Of a DNA stretch of 64,000 bases, positions 45,187-56,235 are shown piece after piece. Position 1 is the stretch's first letter, and the number at the start of each line of letters is the position of its first letter. Below the pieces are notes generated by a model. It saw nothing but the letters and a program-made list of their open reading frames with translations, ran no database searches and was not told where the DNA came from. Position numbers and translations under genes: made by a program. Source of the DNA: Patella vulgata. Its lineage: Eukaryota > Mollusca > Gastropoda > Patellidae. The stretch is from the NCBI RefSeq assembly GCF_932274485.2, contig NC_065879.2, positions 95,307,959-95,371,958 on the forward strand, read 5' to 3'.

Positions 45187-45560
45187 GAGGGATTCTACCG
45201 ATATTCGCCGAATATGTATAGACGTTTCACTGACGCATGAGACGACGCTACTTCTTATTATGTGTTAACCATTTTAGTAGCTTTTCATGTAAGCAAATTT
45301 AAAATGGGAGCTAAAGAATAAAATTTGCCTAATTTTTTTAATACCGTAGCTTTTCATGTAAGCAATTTTAAAATGGGAGCTATAGAATAAAATTTGCCTA
45401 AAAAAATTAGGCAAATTTTATTCTTTAGCTCCCATTGTAAAATTGCTTACATGAAAAGCTACTAAAATGGCCGAATGGTTAACACATAATAAGGAGTAGG
45501 GTCGTCTCATGCGTCAGTGAAACGTCTATACATATTCGGCGAATATCGGTAGAATCCCTC
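45187..45560. repeat. Near-perfect palindrome, ~150-bp arms
   Basis: Left GAGGGATTCTACCGATATTC (45187 on) is mirrored by GAATATCGGTAGAATCCCTC (ending 45560). The arms also mirror GACGCATGAGACGAC, GTGTTAACCATTTTAGTAGC and TAGGCAAATTTTATTC. The left arm holds a direct repeat of AGCTTTTCATGTAAGCAA (45278, 45348). The right arm includes SINE-B-like scraps (TGGCCGAATGGTTAACAC, AAGGAGTAGGGTCG). Confidence 0.9.
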
Positions 45561-45639
45561 ATTATAGTATAATACTAGACTTTTATATATAAACCTATCT
45601 CCCCTTTAGCCATTCCACCTACATACACATAAACCAATG

Positions 45640-46045
45640 ACTTCAATTGATTACGAAAAACGTGATGACATATTTTTCATGTGACAAGACCTCAAGTATA
45701 TTTATGCATAAAAATAAAAAAAAACAATTCATGAAAATAATGGCATAATACATTATGGGAGATAAGATAAAGAGCTGGCAATTCTCACTATAATAGTCCA
45801 AAACTAGATAATGTAAAGGCAATTTGCTGAAAATTTCAGTCAAATTGATCCACTATGAACCGAGATTTTAGCGATTGAATACTGGAGCTAGCCTCGATCA
45901 TCATTACTAAAGTCGGTAGGATAAAAAACATAGTCTCGATTATCCATTTTTTGATTTAATTATGAATGGACGTCGAACAGCAAATCGGAACGCAATCCAA
46001 TAAATATCGCAGGCTAGCGATGCCATCGAGAGTTGATTATGGTCG
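45640..46045 (-). repeat. Dispersed repeat C, longest copy
   Basis: Inverse of the 5740-6035 copy, extending further to GCAATCCAATAAATATCGCAG and GCCATCGAGAGTTGATTATGG. No coding motif; family unknown. A SINE-A inserted right at its end. Confidence 0.6.
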
Positions 46046-46046
46046 T

Positions 46047-46322
46047 GAAATGAAATGAAATGAAATGGGGTTTAACGTCCTACTGTTTTTCTCCGAACTA
46101 GGCTAATGAAGACGGGCATACGCCAAACAGTGTGCTATGAGGGAAATTCTGCCCGGACAGCGGCACTACGGCCTACTCTTATATCGAATTCCAACTGTCA
46201 ATGGATCTTTTACGTGCACGTCAATGTGTACACGGGAGCTCGATTTTTCGTATCCTTGACATGCTCTCCTTCCCGCATCACTGACGAGCAAGCGTCTTAC
46301 CCACTTAGCCACCGTGATTCCC
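46047..46322 (-). mobile_element. SINE-A with internal deletion
   Basis: Tail (ATTTC)n in inverse, GTTTAACGTCCTACTG, GAAGACGGGCATACGCC, ATCTTTTACGTGCACG, then a shortened head ending TTAGCCACCGTGATTCCC. Confidence 0.88.
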
Positions 46323-46324
46323 GT

Positions 46325-46480
46325 ATTGGGTAGTATTGGGTGGTATTGGGTACTGTTGGATGGTATTGGTTAGTATTGGGTACTGTTGGGTGGTATTGGG
46401 CAGTATTGGGTAGTATTGGGTACTGTTGGGTAGTATTGGTTAGTATTGGGTACTGTTGGATGGTATTGGGTAGTATTAGG
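46325..46480 (+). repeat. GTATTGGGTA minisatellite
   Basis: About 15 imperfect units of ~10 bp (GTATTGGGTA, GTATTGGGTG, CTGTTGGATG) starting at the SINE-A head end. 46490-47400 beyond it has no recognised gene. Confidence 0.9.
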
Positions 46481-47404
46481 TGAATCGACTTGTCGCGTTA
46501 AAACAGACCCTGCTCAATATACGACCCAACAATACGGTTAATTCTTAATATAAATACACACATCCAAGGTCAAGATGGTGGACGGTGTGGCAGCTTTCTA
46601 CAACCCACCTTCACTAACCCCAACCCTGTTCCACGTCGATCCCACCTTACTATACCACAGTCTCACCAAACTATGAATTCACTGGCCCGGGGTAAATTGC
46701 TTGCTTGTATGTCCCGAAGACTCAAGAATGCGACTTTATCCGGAGAAATGTGTGAAAGGAAATTATTTTAATCAGCAGATTTATTTTTTCAATTAAATGT
46801 TGGCTCGATAACCTGGAGGGCCCTGCGTTAGACGAGAAAGTTCATAAAATACTGTATGATGTATGGCTGGTGTATTAGCCCAGTCGGAGCACAACAAGAG
46901 GATGTTAAACCTAATTTCATTTCATTTAATTCATTTCAAATTAAGCGAGACTGCTAGCACAACCAAGTTAACAGCAATAATTTAAAAAAAAAAGATTTAA
47001 TTTGAGTTTCATTGTTTGATTGGAAGCCGCCCACCCCCACGTCACTGTAAATATTGAAATGACTATAACTTACCTATTGTTGATATCAATATCATCGGCC
47101 ATTTAAATGAAGACAATAAATGTACTTGTATAATAATATCCCTAAGATTTGATTATAACAAATGAAATTACTACATACCACTATATACCAGGATAAGTGG
47201 TGTTTCCGTACAATCAACGACTTGAGACTTATGGTAAAGCCGGGAACACATGGCACACTTTCTAATACAATTTTTTTTAGCAACTTCTAATTGTTTCCGA
47301 TTTTGCTAAACAAATTTCCTATGTGCTCGTATTTCGACGGCAATGGGTTTTTATCGTCGGTTAAGTTTGCTAGAAATCCCTTTCAAAACCCTCTAGCCAT
47401 TCTG

Positions 47405-47690
47405 GAGAGTTGGATGGCTGAATGGTTAGCACGTACGAGCCGAATCATAAGGTCTGTCATTGAGTCAACTGGCGTGGTTTCGATTCACAGGTTGTGCTTG
47501 ACAAGGAGCAGGGTCGCCTGTCCAGCCTGTGGGTTTTCTCCGGGTCCTCCGGTTTCCTCCCATTGCTAAAGACCCATTAGTGAAATAAAATTGAACCATG
47601 TGTTAGTGACCTGGTTTGTGTTAAGTGGACGTTAAACCCCTTCTCTCCCTCTCCCTCTCTCTCTCTCTCTCCGCCTCTCTCGCCATTCCA
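47405..47690 (+). mobile_element. SINE-B, full-length diverged copy
   Basis: Head TGGATGGCTGAATGGTTAGCAC, then GATTCACAGGTTGTGC, GTTTTCTCCGGGTCCTCC, TTGAACCATGTGTTAGTG, GGACGTTAAACCCC and a CT-rich tail. Part of the CAAGCGAATTATTG segment is deleted. Confidence 0.9.
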
Positions 47691-47694
47691 TCAA

Positions 47695-48040
47695 CAAAAT
47701 CAAGCGGACATCAAGAGTTGTCCATTAGTTATACCCTTAAATGTGTGTTCTGTCCAGTTGGGGTGTTTTTCATGGAATCCAGTATTTGGGCGTCACCACT
47801 TTCCATATGTACCAAATTTGACATACGTCCGCTGGAATTATTAGAATAAGGCCCACATCCACCGCTAACGGTACACTTAGGTGATATTGAAATTAGAAAT
47901 GTTACGATTTCATGATCGTTTAAGTATAATATTAAGGTTTATTCTATCTTGTTTTAAAGACGTTACAGGCATTAATAAACAAAACAAGTTTTTAAGGTGA
48001 AACTAATAAAACCAACTCGTAACTTCAGAGATATCTTAAA
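47695..48040. other. Nothing recognised
   Basis: No gene or repeat identified. Confidence 0.4.
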
Positions 48041-48044
48041 GTAT

Positions 48045-48226
48045 GTGAATCCCCGGTTGTACGTTACAAGAAGTAGGGTCGCCTGTCCAAACTCGTGGGT
48101 TTTCTCCGGGTCCTCCGGTTTCCTCCCACTGCTAAAGACCCCTACGCGCAAGCGAATTATTGAAATAAAATTAAACGATATGTTAGTCCCGAAATGACCT
48201 AGTTTGTGTCGAGTGGACGTTAAACC

Positions 48227-48262
<36 letters not shown>
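48045..48262 (+). mobile_element. SINE-B, 5'-truncated
   Basis: Starts at AATCCCCGGTTGTACG and runs through GTTTTCTCCGGGTCCTCC, ACGCGCAAGCGAATTATTG and GAGTGGACGTTAAACC to (TC)n at 48262. Confidence 0.9.
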
Positions 48263-48267
<5 letters not shown>

Positions 48268-48287
48268 TATGTAGCGACGTTGTAGGA

Positions 48288-48800
48288 GTCGCGGTGGCTC
48301 TGTGAGTAAGACGCTGGCTCGTTAACCAGTAGGTCTCGGGTCTCGCTCCCGGAGTTGGCCGAGATAGTTTCTATGGATTTTCTGGCGTGGTTTCTCCTTG
48401 TCAGTGGTACAGGACAGATGACCCGATAAGGTGATGCAGGACAGATTGCCTGACCCTGGCAAGGTGGTACAGGACAGATGACCTGGCAAGGTGGTGCAGG
48501 ACAGATGACCCGACAAGGTGTTACAGGACAGATGACCCGACAAGGTGTTACAGGACAGATGACCCGACAAGGTGGTGCAGGACAGATGACCCTGACAGGG
48601 TGGTGCAGGACAGACGACCTGACAAGGTGGAACAGGACAGATGACCTGACAAGGAACAGTGTCTAATCGTGCGCGTAAATAAAACGTGAAAATTTGAATT
48701 CCAAATAAGAGTAAGCCGTAGTGCCGCTGTTCGGGCAATCTTCCCCCCATATCACACCATGTCTATGGTGTATGACTTTCATCATTAACCCAGCAGGATC
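48288..48800 (+). mobile_element. SINE-A carrying an internal 27-bp minisatellite
   Basis: Head GTCGCGGTGGCTCTGTGAGTA, GACGCTGGCTCGTTAACC and GGCGTGGTTTCTCCTTGTCAG; 3' part TAAGAGTAAGCCGTAGTGCC, TTCATCATTAACCCAGC. Between them is the tandem array of the next entry. The tail is lost. Confidence 0.85.
48403..48655 (+). repeat. 27-bp tandem array, about 9 units
   Basis: Unit GGTGGTGCAGGACAGATGAC plus CCGACAA, with small variations. It derives from the SINE-A segment TCAGTGATGCAGGACGGAGG, GCCTGACAAGGACAG, which normally occurs once. No unique spacers, so not CRISPR. Confidence 0.92.
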
Positions 48801-48860
48801 TTTCTATGGCGCATTTCTTTTTCATCTGCTTGTAACTTTTAAACCTGTTAATACTCCCGT

Positions 48861-49035
48861 ACATGTAGTTGGTTAATACGATTCGTGTACGCAGCCCTTA
48901 GTATACCATCTAGATCCTATATCAAGCAATCGTGTTGTGTAAACATGTAGTTGATTAATACGATTCGTGTATACAGCCCTTAGTCTACCATCTAGGTTGT
49001 GACCGTATAAAGCAATCTTGTACCGGTAGTTGAGA
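48861..49035 (+). repeat. Two ~87-bp tandem units
   Basis: ACATGTAGTTGGTTAATACG and ACATGTAGTTGATTAATACG both lead into ATTCGTGTA(C/T)(G/A)CAGCCCTTAG and ACCATCTAG. Confidence 0.8.
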
Positions 49036-49174
49036 TCTATCTACATTAGGGGTGGGGTTTATTTACCGGAAGTGACGCTACAGGATAAAGGCGTAGCAAG
49101 ATAATAAAACGGAATAGGGTTTAACGTCCTACTTTTCTGTATCAAAATAAAATGGGACTTAATGTACTACTTGT

Positions 49175-49385
49175 CTGCAACTGGCGTGGTTTCGATTCCC
49201 CGGTCGTACGTGAAAAAGAGTAGGGTCGTCTATCTAACCTCATGGGTTTTCTCCGGGATCTCCAGTTTCCTTCCACTGATAACGACCCCTACGCGCAAGC
49301 GAATTATTGAAATAAAATTGAACCATATGTTAGTCCCGAAATGACGTAGTTTGTGTCGAGTGGACGTTACCCCCCCCCCCCTCCT
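49175..49385 (+). mobile_element. SINE-B, 5'-truncated
   Basis: CAACTGGCGTGGTTTCGATTC, GTCGTACGTG, GTTTTCTCCGGGATCTCC, GCGCAAGCGAATTATTG and GTCGAGTGGACGTTA, followed by a C run instead of TC. Confidence 0.88.
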
Positions 49386-49408
49386 GGTGGAAACTAGTAA
49401 AATCAGTT

Positions 49409-51670
49409 GTGAAAATGGAAAACGTAAACAGCAATAATCAAACCCCAATTAACCCCAATGGCAAAATTTATTATCATCCATTTGATAAGGCGACGGTATT
49501 AAATTCATACCTTACATCTGTTTCAAAACGAGATACCTCACATGAATTACCCCCCTTTGATGCACGCTCTGACATCACAATGAATGATTTTATCGTAACC
49601 GAACAAGAGGTTAAAGACCAATTAAAAATACTCGACTCTTCAAAGCCACCAGGACCAGATGAAATCAGCCCACTAATTCTAAAAAACATATCTCCCGCCA
49701 TTGTAATTCCATTAACTCGTCTATTTAACCTGTGCCTTACAACTAAACAACTTCCAGACATATGGAAAACTTCACATGTCACAGCTGCCTTTAAAGGGAA
49801 GGGTGATCCACAATTACCAGAAAATTATCGCCCCATTTCCTTAACGTGCACAATTTGTAAGATTTTTGAAAAAAATTATCCTAAAACATCTGCACAACTT
49901 TATTAAAAAATATCATTTATTATCTAAACATCAGTCAGGATTTCAAAAAAATGATTCAACGCAATAAACCAACTTCTTGAGATATATAATATAATCATAC
50001 GTAATCTAGATAAAGGGAAAGAGCTTAGCTTTGTATTCTGTAATATTTCTAAAGCGTTTGATAAAGTCTGACACATGGGAATTATATATAAGCTGCGAAA
50101 GTATGATATTAATCTAAATTTATGTGATTGGATATACAATTATTTTACAAATCGTAAACCATGTGTTGTCCTTGAAGGTTTTTCATCACTTTATTTGTCA
50201 GTTGAATCCAGGGTTCCCCAGGGATCGATACTCGGTCCTTTTCTATTCTTAATATACATAAATGATATTTCAGACAATCTAGATAACAATGTACGATTAT
50301 TTGCTGACGATACGTCCTTATTTGCAATTATAAATGATAACCGATTAGAAACTGCTAATTCAATCAAAAGTGATCTGAAGCTAATATCACCGTGGGCAAA
50401 TAAATGGCAAATAAAATTTAACCCAAATAAAACTAAAAACTTAATATTCACACGTAAAAAAACTAATCATCCTAATCTTATGTTTGAAAATAAAATTATT
50501 GATAAAGTTTCCCCACACTGCCACTTGGGACTAACATTTCATCTAAACGGAACATGGGCAGAACATATTTCTAAAATTCACAAAAAAAGCTTGCAATAGA
50601 CTCAACATACTACGCCAATTAAAATTTAAATTAAACAGATCTACGTTATGTACGATATTTACGTCATTTATACGTCCTCTTACGGAGTATAGGGATAATA
50701 TATGGGATAATTGTAGTATTACAGATTCGGAATTACTTGAGAATATCCAACTAGATGCAGGGAGAATCATAACTGGTCTGCGACGAAATTCCCACAGAAA
50801 ATATGTTTATGACGAATTAGGGTAGGAACCACTGTTCAAACGCCGCCAAAAGCATAAACTCGTCTATTTTTATAAAATCCTTAATTGCTATATTCCCAAG
50901 TATTTGTCCGATATTCTAATAAAAATACAACCTGAAACAAATTACAATCTTAGAAACCACAAACTGAAAATACCACAATGTAAAACGTCTTCTTATATAA
51001 AATGTTTTTCCCAAACACAATAAAACTATGGAATAGTCTTCCTGCGCACGTGCAGTTATCACCGTCTCTCAATACTTTTAAGTCCAGTCTCCTGAGTCAG
51101 TACATAAAAAACCTAGTTATTTTCACTATGGAAACTGTAAGGAAAATATCATTCACTGCCAACTAAGAAATAAATCTAGTAATCTCAATAATCATCTTTT
51201 CCACCACTACCTATCTGAATCAAAAATATGTCCAAAATGCAATTCTTCGGATGAAGATAACTTCCACTTTTTCTTCTCTTGCCCATCTTATTCAGCTATC
51301 AGAATCGAACTATTAAATTCATTAAAGGTATTCACAGAAACTATTAATCTAGATCTGATTTTAAATGGCTCTACAGATCTTTCGAATACCTCCAATATCT
51401 TGATTTTTCAAGCAGTCCATTATTTTATTAAAAGTACCCAAAGGTTTTGATTCGCTTTTACATAGTATCATTGTTGTATAATATCAAAATATTGCATCGT
51501 ATATATCATTTCCACATGAAACTGTATATATGTTCGGTTTTACAATTTATTATATTTAATCTCTTTTTTTATGTATATGTTTATATTATATCGTTTATTA
51601 TTTTCTGTATCCCTGGGAAAGAACTTATATGGGCTTTGCCTGTTCTTCAATCCTTTTCAAATGAATAAAA
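49409..51670 (+). mobile_element. CR1-like LINE, RT and 3' half, broken
   Basis: Frame 49409-49906: TEQEVKDQLKILDSSKPPGP, LPDIWKTSHVTAAFKGKGD, NYRPISLTC. Frame 50075-50599: MGIIYKLRKYDIN, VPQGSILGPFLFLIYINDIS, catalytic FADDTSLFA, KWQIKFNPNKTKNLIF, GLTFHLNGTWAEHI. Then, in broken frames to ~51440: RPLTEYRDNIWDNCS, AGRIITGLRRNSHRK, YIPKYLSD, NYNLRNHKLKIPQ and a cysteine-containing C-terminus (CPKCN-like). The KPSGP/WKTSH words are shared with the element at 28447-30325, so both are one family. At least three frameshifts or stops. The 3' UTR ends near 51670 in AATGAATAAAATATTG. 5' end truncated at 49409. Confidence 0.87.
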
Positions 51671-51854
51671 TATTGTTTAAACTAATTAAACAAAACAACA
51701 CATTCGCTTCTAACGTAAGCGCAACCCTACTTCCTTGAGGGTATAAAAAAAACCGATTCCTCTTAATAGGAATACACAAAGCTCGAATTTACGAGGCAAA
51801 AACTTTTTAAAAAACATTCCCGTTATGTCGGGGTATATACAACACACAAAAGAA

Positions 51855-52144
51855 AGAGAAAGAGAGAGGGAGAGAGAGAGATGGTGTTTAACGTCCGCTC
51901 GACAAAAACTAGGTCATTTCGGGACTAACATATGGTTTAATTCTATTCAATAATTCGCTTGCGCGTAGGGGCTTTAGCAGTGGGGAAAACCGGAGGACCA
52001 GGAGAAAACCCACGAGGTTGGACAGGCGACCCTACTCCTTGTCACGTACAACCGGGGATTCGAAACCACGTCAGTTGACTCAATGACGGGCCTTATGATA
52101 CAGCACGCACGTGCTAACCATTCAACCATCCAACCCCCTACCAA
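51855..52144 (-). mobile_element. SINE-B, full-length with 9-nt TSD
   Basis: (GA)n tail, GTGTTTAACGTCCGCTCGAC, GCTTGCGCGTAGGGG, CACGAGGTTGGACAGGCG and the head complement GTGCTAACCATTCAACCATCC. ACAAAAGAA at 51846-51854 and 52145-52153 is the target duplication. Confidence 0.92.
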
Positions 52145-52194
52145 ACAAAAGAATAACATAGGAGATAAAACCGTGAATACTATGTGAATGTTTG

Positions 52195-52620
52195 TGTGTT
52201 AATAAATAAATAAATAAATTTTTATTCGTACACGAAGTACAACAAATATCAGAAATAAATACATATAAATATATACAAGTTCTCAACTAATACAGAGTTG
52301 ATTAATTATTTCATTTAATTTTATATATTCAGATGGCGAACAATCACTTAAATCTATGTATTCTCGTATTGCATTTCCTATTCTCTTATCATTTTCCTTC
52401 CAGGTACTTTTATCGTGACATTCTATTTTATTTACAATATTTAACAATGACTTGCGTTCTAAATTGTATTTTGTTATATTATAATGATATGATAATTGAT
52501 ATTATTGCACATAGTAGACTTACTTCCCAACAACGCAGTACGTCCACATATATGAAGACATAAATTACTACTATGTATAATACTATGATAAATCCTGACA
52601 TATAACATTCAATAAATTAT
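52195..52620 (-). repeat. Possible retroposon 3' end with (AATA)n tail
   Basis: (AATA)n at 52198-52218 in inverse could be a poly-A-like tail. The minus-strand reading has a short frame (52440-52270) with LLNIVNKIECHDKSTWKEND, without an identified family. It could be a LINE C-terminus or a host 3' exon. Confidence 0.3.
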
Positions 52621-52893
52621 TGTGGGTTCTTGGGGAAATGTTGAATACTTTCCTTACCTGTTTTCTCCAGAAATATCTTCACCGCAAATATAGCGATGGA
52701 CGATGAAAAATCTATTCAACCGTCTATTCAAGAATTTCCTAATTAGGATCTTAACTCAATTCCAGTCAAACAGTGAAAACATGCTAAATATAAACCTCTT
52801 ATTACTTTGTTACTATTCATTTTAAAAGCCAAAATATGTATTCAAAAACAAAACAATTATAATTTACATTCTTTTAAAAACAAAATGACTCAC

Positions 52894-52995
52894 CGTAAAA
52901 CAACAATCACACACAATTTCTGTTCCCCGCAGTTCCGTCGCCATTGATTGGAAAGTCTTTTGCAGTTTTTTGTTGATTGCCCCATTTTTCTTCAT
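52894..52995 (-). CDS. Candidate first coding exon, unknown gene
   Basis: On the minus strand an ATG at 52995 opens MKKNGAINKKLQ, QSMATELRGTEIVCDCCF and is cut by a strong donor (ACG|GTGAGT, GT at 52893-52892). The donor and the Cys-containing peptide are suggestive only: no downstream exon was found in the following 700 bp with confidence, though another donor-like CAG|GTAAGG lies near 52650. A competing ORF (53137-52907) overlaps in a different frame. Confidence 0.25.
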
Positions 52996-53409
52996 GTCCA
53001 TCAGTAACACTGATTGAAAACGCGTCTGCCACCCACGGTTTCACAGATAAGTGTTTCGGTCCTGCATTTAAAAAAAAAACTTCTTTTTCCTCCAACTCAA
53101 CATATGTCTTGCGGTGAAATCTCTTTTGCCTCGTCACGGCATGCCTACTGACCAGTGCATGAAGTCACGTGGATCTTGTACGCAGATCATATGTAGTTTG
53201 TATATGACACGGGATTAATTACGTGTTTAATTAGATCATCACCAGTCCGCGCCTTAAGAGTAGTTTATACAGAGTTGATAGGACAATATTATAAATATTA
53301 TCAAAGCTAATCGAGTTCATGAATTTCTTTGCACCTAAATGATCGTTCAATTTGATGTAAAGTATAAAGATCACTTTGTCACACCTGTAGTTCTTTCTTT
53401 ATACCTTAA

Positions 53410-53500
53410 ATGTTATATAAATTATTAATTAGACATTAATTAACTTATCTAGACCATAATCAACTCTCGATGTCATCGCTGGCCTGCGATATTTACTGGG
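53410..53500 (+). repeat. Dispersed repeat C end
   Basis: AAATGTTATATAAATTATTAA, TAGACCATAATCAACTCTCG and ATCGCTGGCCTGCGATATTTA match repeat C. 53160-53400 before it has nothing recognised. Confidence 0.55.
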
Positions 53501-54110
53501 TAAGGTTTATTCGTGTAGACCAGTTCTTTTACCATACATTTTAATATTATTTGCTGGGTTGGATGGTCGAACGGTGTGGGTTTAATCATAATGTATGCCA
53601 TTGAGTATGTTGCGTGGGTTAGATAACCCGAAGTAGGGTCACGTCACTTTTCACAATAAAACAGTAAGGTTTATTGGTGTAGACCCGGGCCCTGTTTCAC
53701 GAAAGTGTAACTAAGACACTTAAATTTTGATTGGCTAAGCACTAAAATCAATCTAATGTTGTCCAATCAAATTACTAAAATTTGGATTTTAACTTAGTTA
53801 AAATTTCGTGAAACAGGCCCCAGTTCTTTTACCTTACATTTTAATTTTATCTGCCGGGTTGGGTGGTTGAACGGTGTGCGCTTAATCATAATGTTTGCCA
53901 CTGAGTCAAGTTGCGTGGTTACATTATGCGACGTAGGATCGTCTGCCTAACCTCGTGGGTTTCCTCCGGGTCAAACATTTTCCTTCCACTGCTAAAGACT
54001 ATCAAGCGCAAGCGAAGCATTGAATAAAATAAAATTGAATCATATGTTAGTCCCGAAATCAGCTAGTCTGTGTCAAGTGAACGTTACCCCCCCCCCCCCT
54101 CTCCATCTCT
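53501..54110 (+). mobile_element. Tandemly duplicated old SINE-B
   Basis: TAAGGTTTATTCGTGTAGACC (53501) and TAAGGTTTATTGGTGTAGACC (53665) begin two direct copies. Each leads to a decayed SINE-B head (GGATGGTCGAACGGTGTG, GGGTGGTTGAACGGTGTG). The second copy continues through CCTCGTGGGTTTCCTCC, GCGCAAGCGAAGCATTG and GTCAAGTGAACGTTACC to a C run. The second is interrupted by a MITE (53686-53821). Confidence 0.8.
53686..53821. mobile_element. MITE-D, copy 2, with empty-site control
   Basis: CGGGCCCTGTTTCACGAAA to TTTCGTGAAACAGGCCCC (inverted ends), interior TTGATTGGCTAAGCACTAAA as in 36990-37150. 136 bp. The sister unit at 53501 keeps the uninterrupted site (GTGTAGACCAGTTC), which fixes the borders. 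No transposase. Confidence 0.92.
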
Positions 54111-54211
54111 GTCTCAAATATTAGCCCACAGGATTTCGGCGTATATTTAATCGAATAATCATGTTTTAAACAGAGTTTGTTTCACTTTAACCTTTGACAC
54201 CCAACCGATAA

Positions 54212-54357
54212 TTCCGTTGCAATTCGATATAAGAGTAGGCCGCAGCGCCGCTGCCCGGGCAAAATTTCCCTCATAGCACACTGTATGGCGTATGCCCGTC
54301 TTCATTAGCCCAGGTTAGGAGCAGAGCAGTAGGACGTTAAACCCCATTTCATTTCCA
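54212..54357 (+). mobile_element. SINE-A, 3' portion
   Basis: GCAATTCGATATAAGAGTAGG, GGGCAAAATTTCCCTCATAG, GCCCGTCTTCATTAGCCC, GACGTTAAACCCC and ATTTCATTTCC. Confidence 0.9.
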
Positions 54358-54389
54358 TCATTTTATGATGACATTTCTAAGATGGAGGG

Positions 54390-54575
54390 GGGGGGGCCGG
54401 TTGCATGGCCGAATGGTTAGCACGTGCTTGCTGTATCATAAAGCCTGTTTTACATGACAAGGAATCGAGTCGCCTGTCCAACCTCGTGGGTTTTCTCCGG
54501 GTCCTCGGGTTTCCTCCCACTGCTAAAGACCCCTACGCGCAAGCGAATTATTGAAATAAAATTAAACCATATCTC
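54390..54575 (+). mobile_element. SINE-B with internal deletions
   Basis: Head GCATGGCCGAATGGTTAGCAC, then ATCATAAAGCC, CCTCGTGGGTTTTCTCCGGG and ACGCGCAAGCGAATTATTG to ATCTCTCTC. The B-box region is deleted. Confidence 0.88.
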
Positions 54576-54579
54576 TCTC

Positions 54580-54965
54580 AGATGGCGACCATTTTTGGCG
54601 GGAAAATTGGCAGATGTGCTGATTTCGAATAAGTAGTAGTGTTTGGTGTCAATATATATGTTTTCGGGGTCACAAATTCTATTCCTGACATTTACAACCT
54701 TGTAAAATGATCACACGTTCATATACTTAGCATATTTCCAAGATGGCGGTCATTCTTGGCGGGAAAATAGGACGATGTGCTGATATTGATTAAGTAGTCG
54801 TCGTTCGTGTCAATATATATGTTTTCAGGGGCACAGATTCCATTTCGGTCAGTAACAACTGTGTAAAATGATTATAAGTTAACCTATTGTGCATATTTTC
54901 AATATGACGGCCATTTTTGGCGGGAAAATGGGACGATGTGCGGATATTGATTAAAGATACATTGT
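54580..54965 (+). repeat. ~162-bp satellite-like repeat, 2.4 units
   Basis: TTTTGGCGGGAAAATTGG (~54590), TCTTGGCGGGAAAATAGG (~54752) and TTTTGGCGGGAAAATGGG (~54914) mark a ~162-bp period. Other shared words are GTGTCAATATATATGTTTTC and AAAATGATCACACGTTC. The family returns at 55915-56235 and, inverted, at 57515-58005. Confidence 0.85.
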
Positions 54966-55910
54966 AGAGAGCTGGCCACCCTTGCTAACACTTTAAAAAT
55001 AGATGATCTAAGAAGAATATATTGAAAATTTCAGTCAAATTACTTTATTCTGAACAAAGTTATCACCATTGTAATTTTTGACTAGAAATGGGAGTCAACT
55101 CTATCTCCACCGTCTCCGAGAATGGCCGATCTTTTGATTGACAGGCGTTAACCTACATAATCTCGATTATCAGTTAACGTTTTCAATGGTTATGGTACCG
55201 TTAGCCTATTCGGTTTGAGGCGGGGTTGCAATTCAATTCGTATCATATTTATTTTTTACTACAAATTAAAAATAAGACTTTTAATATATAGATAAGAAGC
55301 GAAAGTTTGAAAGGAATGGACCAAATCAATGAGGCAGCATTGTACATAATTATAGCCGACTTCTTGTTAGCCTTCGTGTACTCTTGTACTGTAACTGGTA
55401 GGCCTACGTGACTCCCAAAGCAGACAAATAGGAAACAGTGATCCAAATGGGGCTGCAATTCAACTGGGGTGATGTTAGCTGCGATGTTTATCAATTTCCA
55501 TAATTTTTCTGTAAACGAAAGTGACAAATTAGAGCGTATAATACCGACATCCAAACTCTCATTTTAACCACAGCTAAACATATTATCAAGGCCGTATATC
55601 GAACTTTCGACTGACATACGGCCTTGCTCAAAAGCGGCCTCGCTTTATACGCTCTATCATTTAGCCTCGGTCATTACTGCCTTTTATAGAAAATGTCCGG
55701 AAGTATGACGTCAACGTAACGATTAATCTCCGCTTACGACGCCATTTATGGATTTAATCAATCAATGAAATCCTGTTTAAATCCAAACCGAATCCAAGCA
55801 ATCCGTGGGTCTACAGAGTTGATTTTGGGTTTGTTGGGTAAATAAAGATCTAATTTATAATTTCTATGACATCTGAGGCCCAAAGGAAGACCGACAATAG
55901 GCAGATTTAG
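54966..55910. other. No gene; repeat C scrap and a GCCGTAT hairpin
   Basis: TTGAAAATTTCAGTCAAATTA at ~55021 is a repeat C piece. AGAGCGTATA (~55530) and TATACGCTCT (~55645) plus GCCGTATATCG / CATACGGC form nested inverted repeats. The ORF 55554-55249 (minus) has no recognisable motif. Confidence 0.4.
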
Positions 55911-55914
55911 CTCA

Positions 55915-56235
55915 TAATGTATGTTTAAGTAGTCGTCTATGGTACCAGGATATATTCGGGGCGCAGATTCCATTTCTGCTATTTACAAATGTGTAAAATG
56001 ATCGCATGTTCACATATTTAGAATATATCTAAAATGATTTTGATTAAGTAGTCGTGTCTTTGTGACAATATAATAATGTTTTAAGTTCATTTCTGTCGTT
56101 TACAACTGTCTAACATGATCACATGTTTATATATTTAGCATATTTCTAATATGGCTGTCATGTGTCAATATATGTTTTCGGGGGCGCAGATTCGATTTCT
56201 GCCATTTACAACTGCGTGAAATGGTGGTATGTCCG
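55915..56235 (+). repeat. ~162-bp satellite-like repeat, diverged units
   Basis: GGCGCAGATTCCATTTCTGC, TGTAAAATGATCGCATGTTC, TCAATATATGTTTTCGGGGG, same orientation as 54580-54965. Poorly preserved. 56240-56588 beyond has no recognised feature. Confidence 0.7.

Noticed and set aside
48403-48655. CRISPR-like regular array
   Set aside because: Units are directly adjacent with no unique spacers, and derive from SINE sequence in an animal genome.
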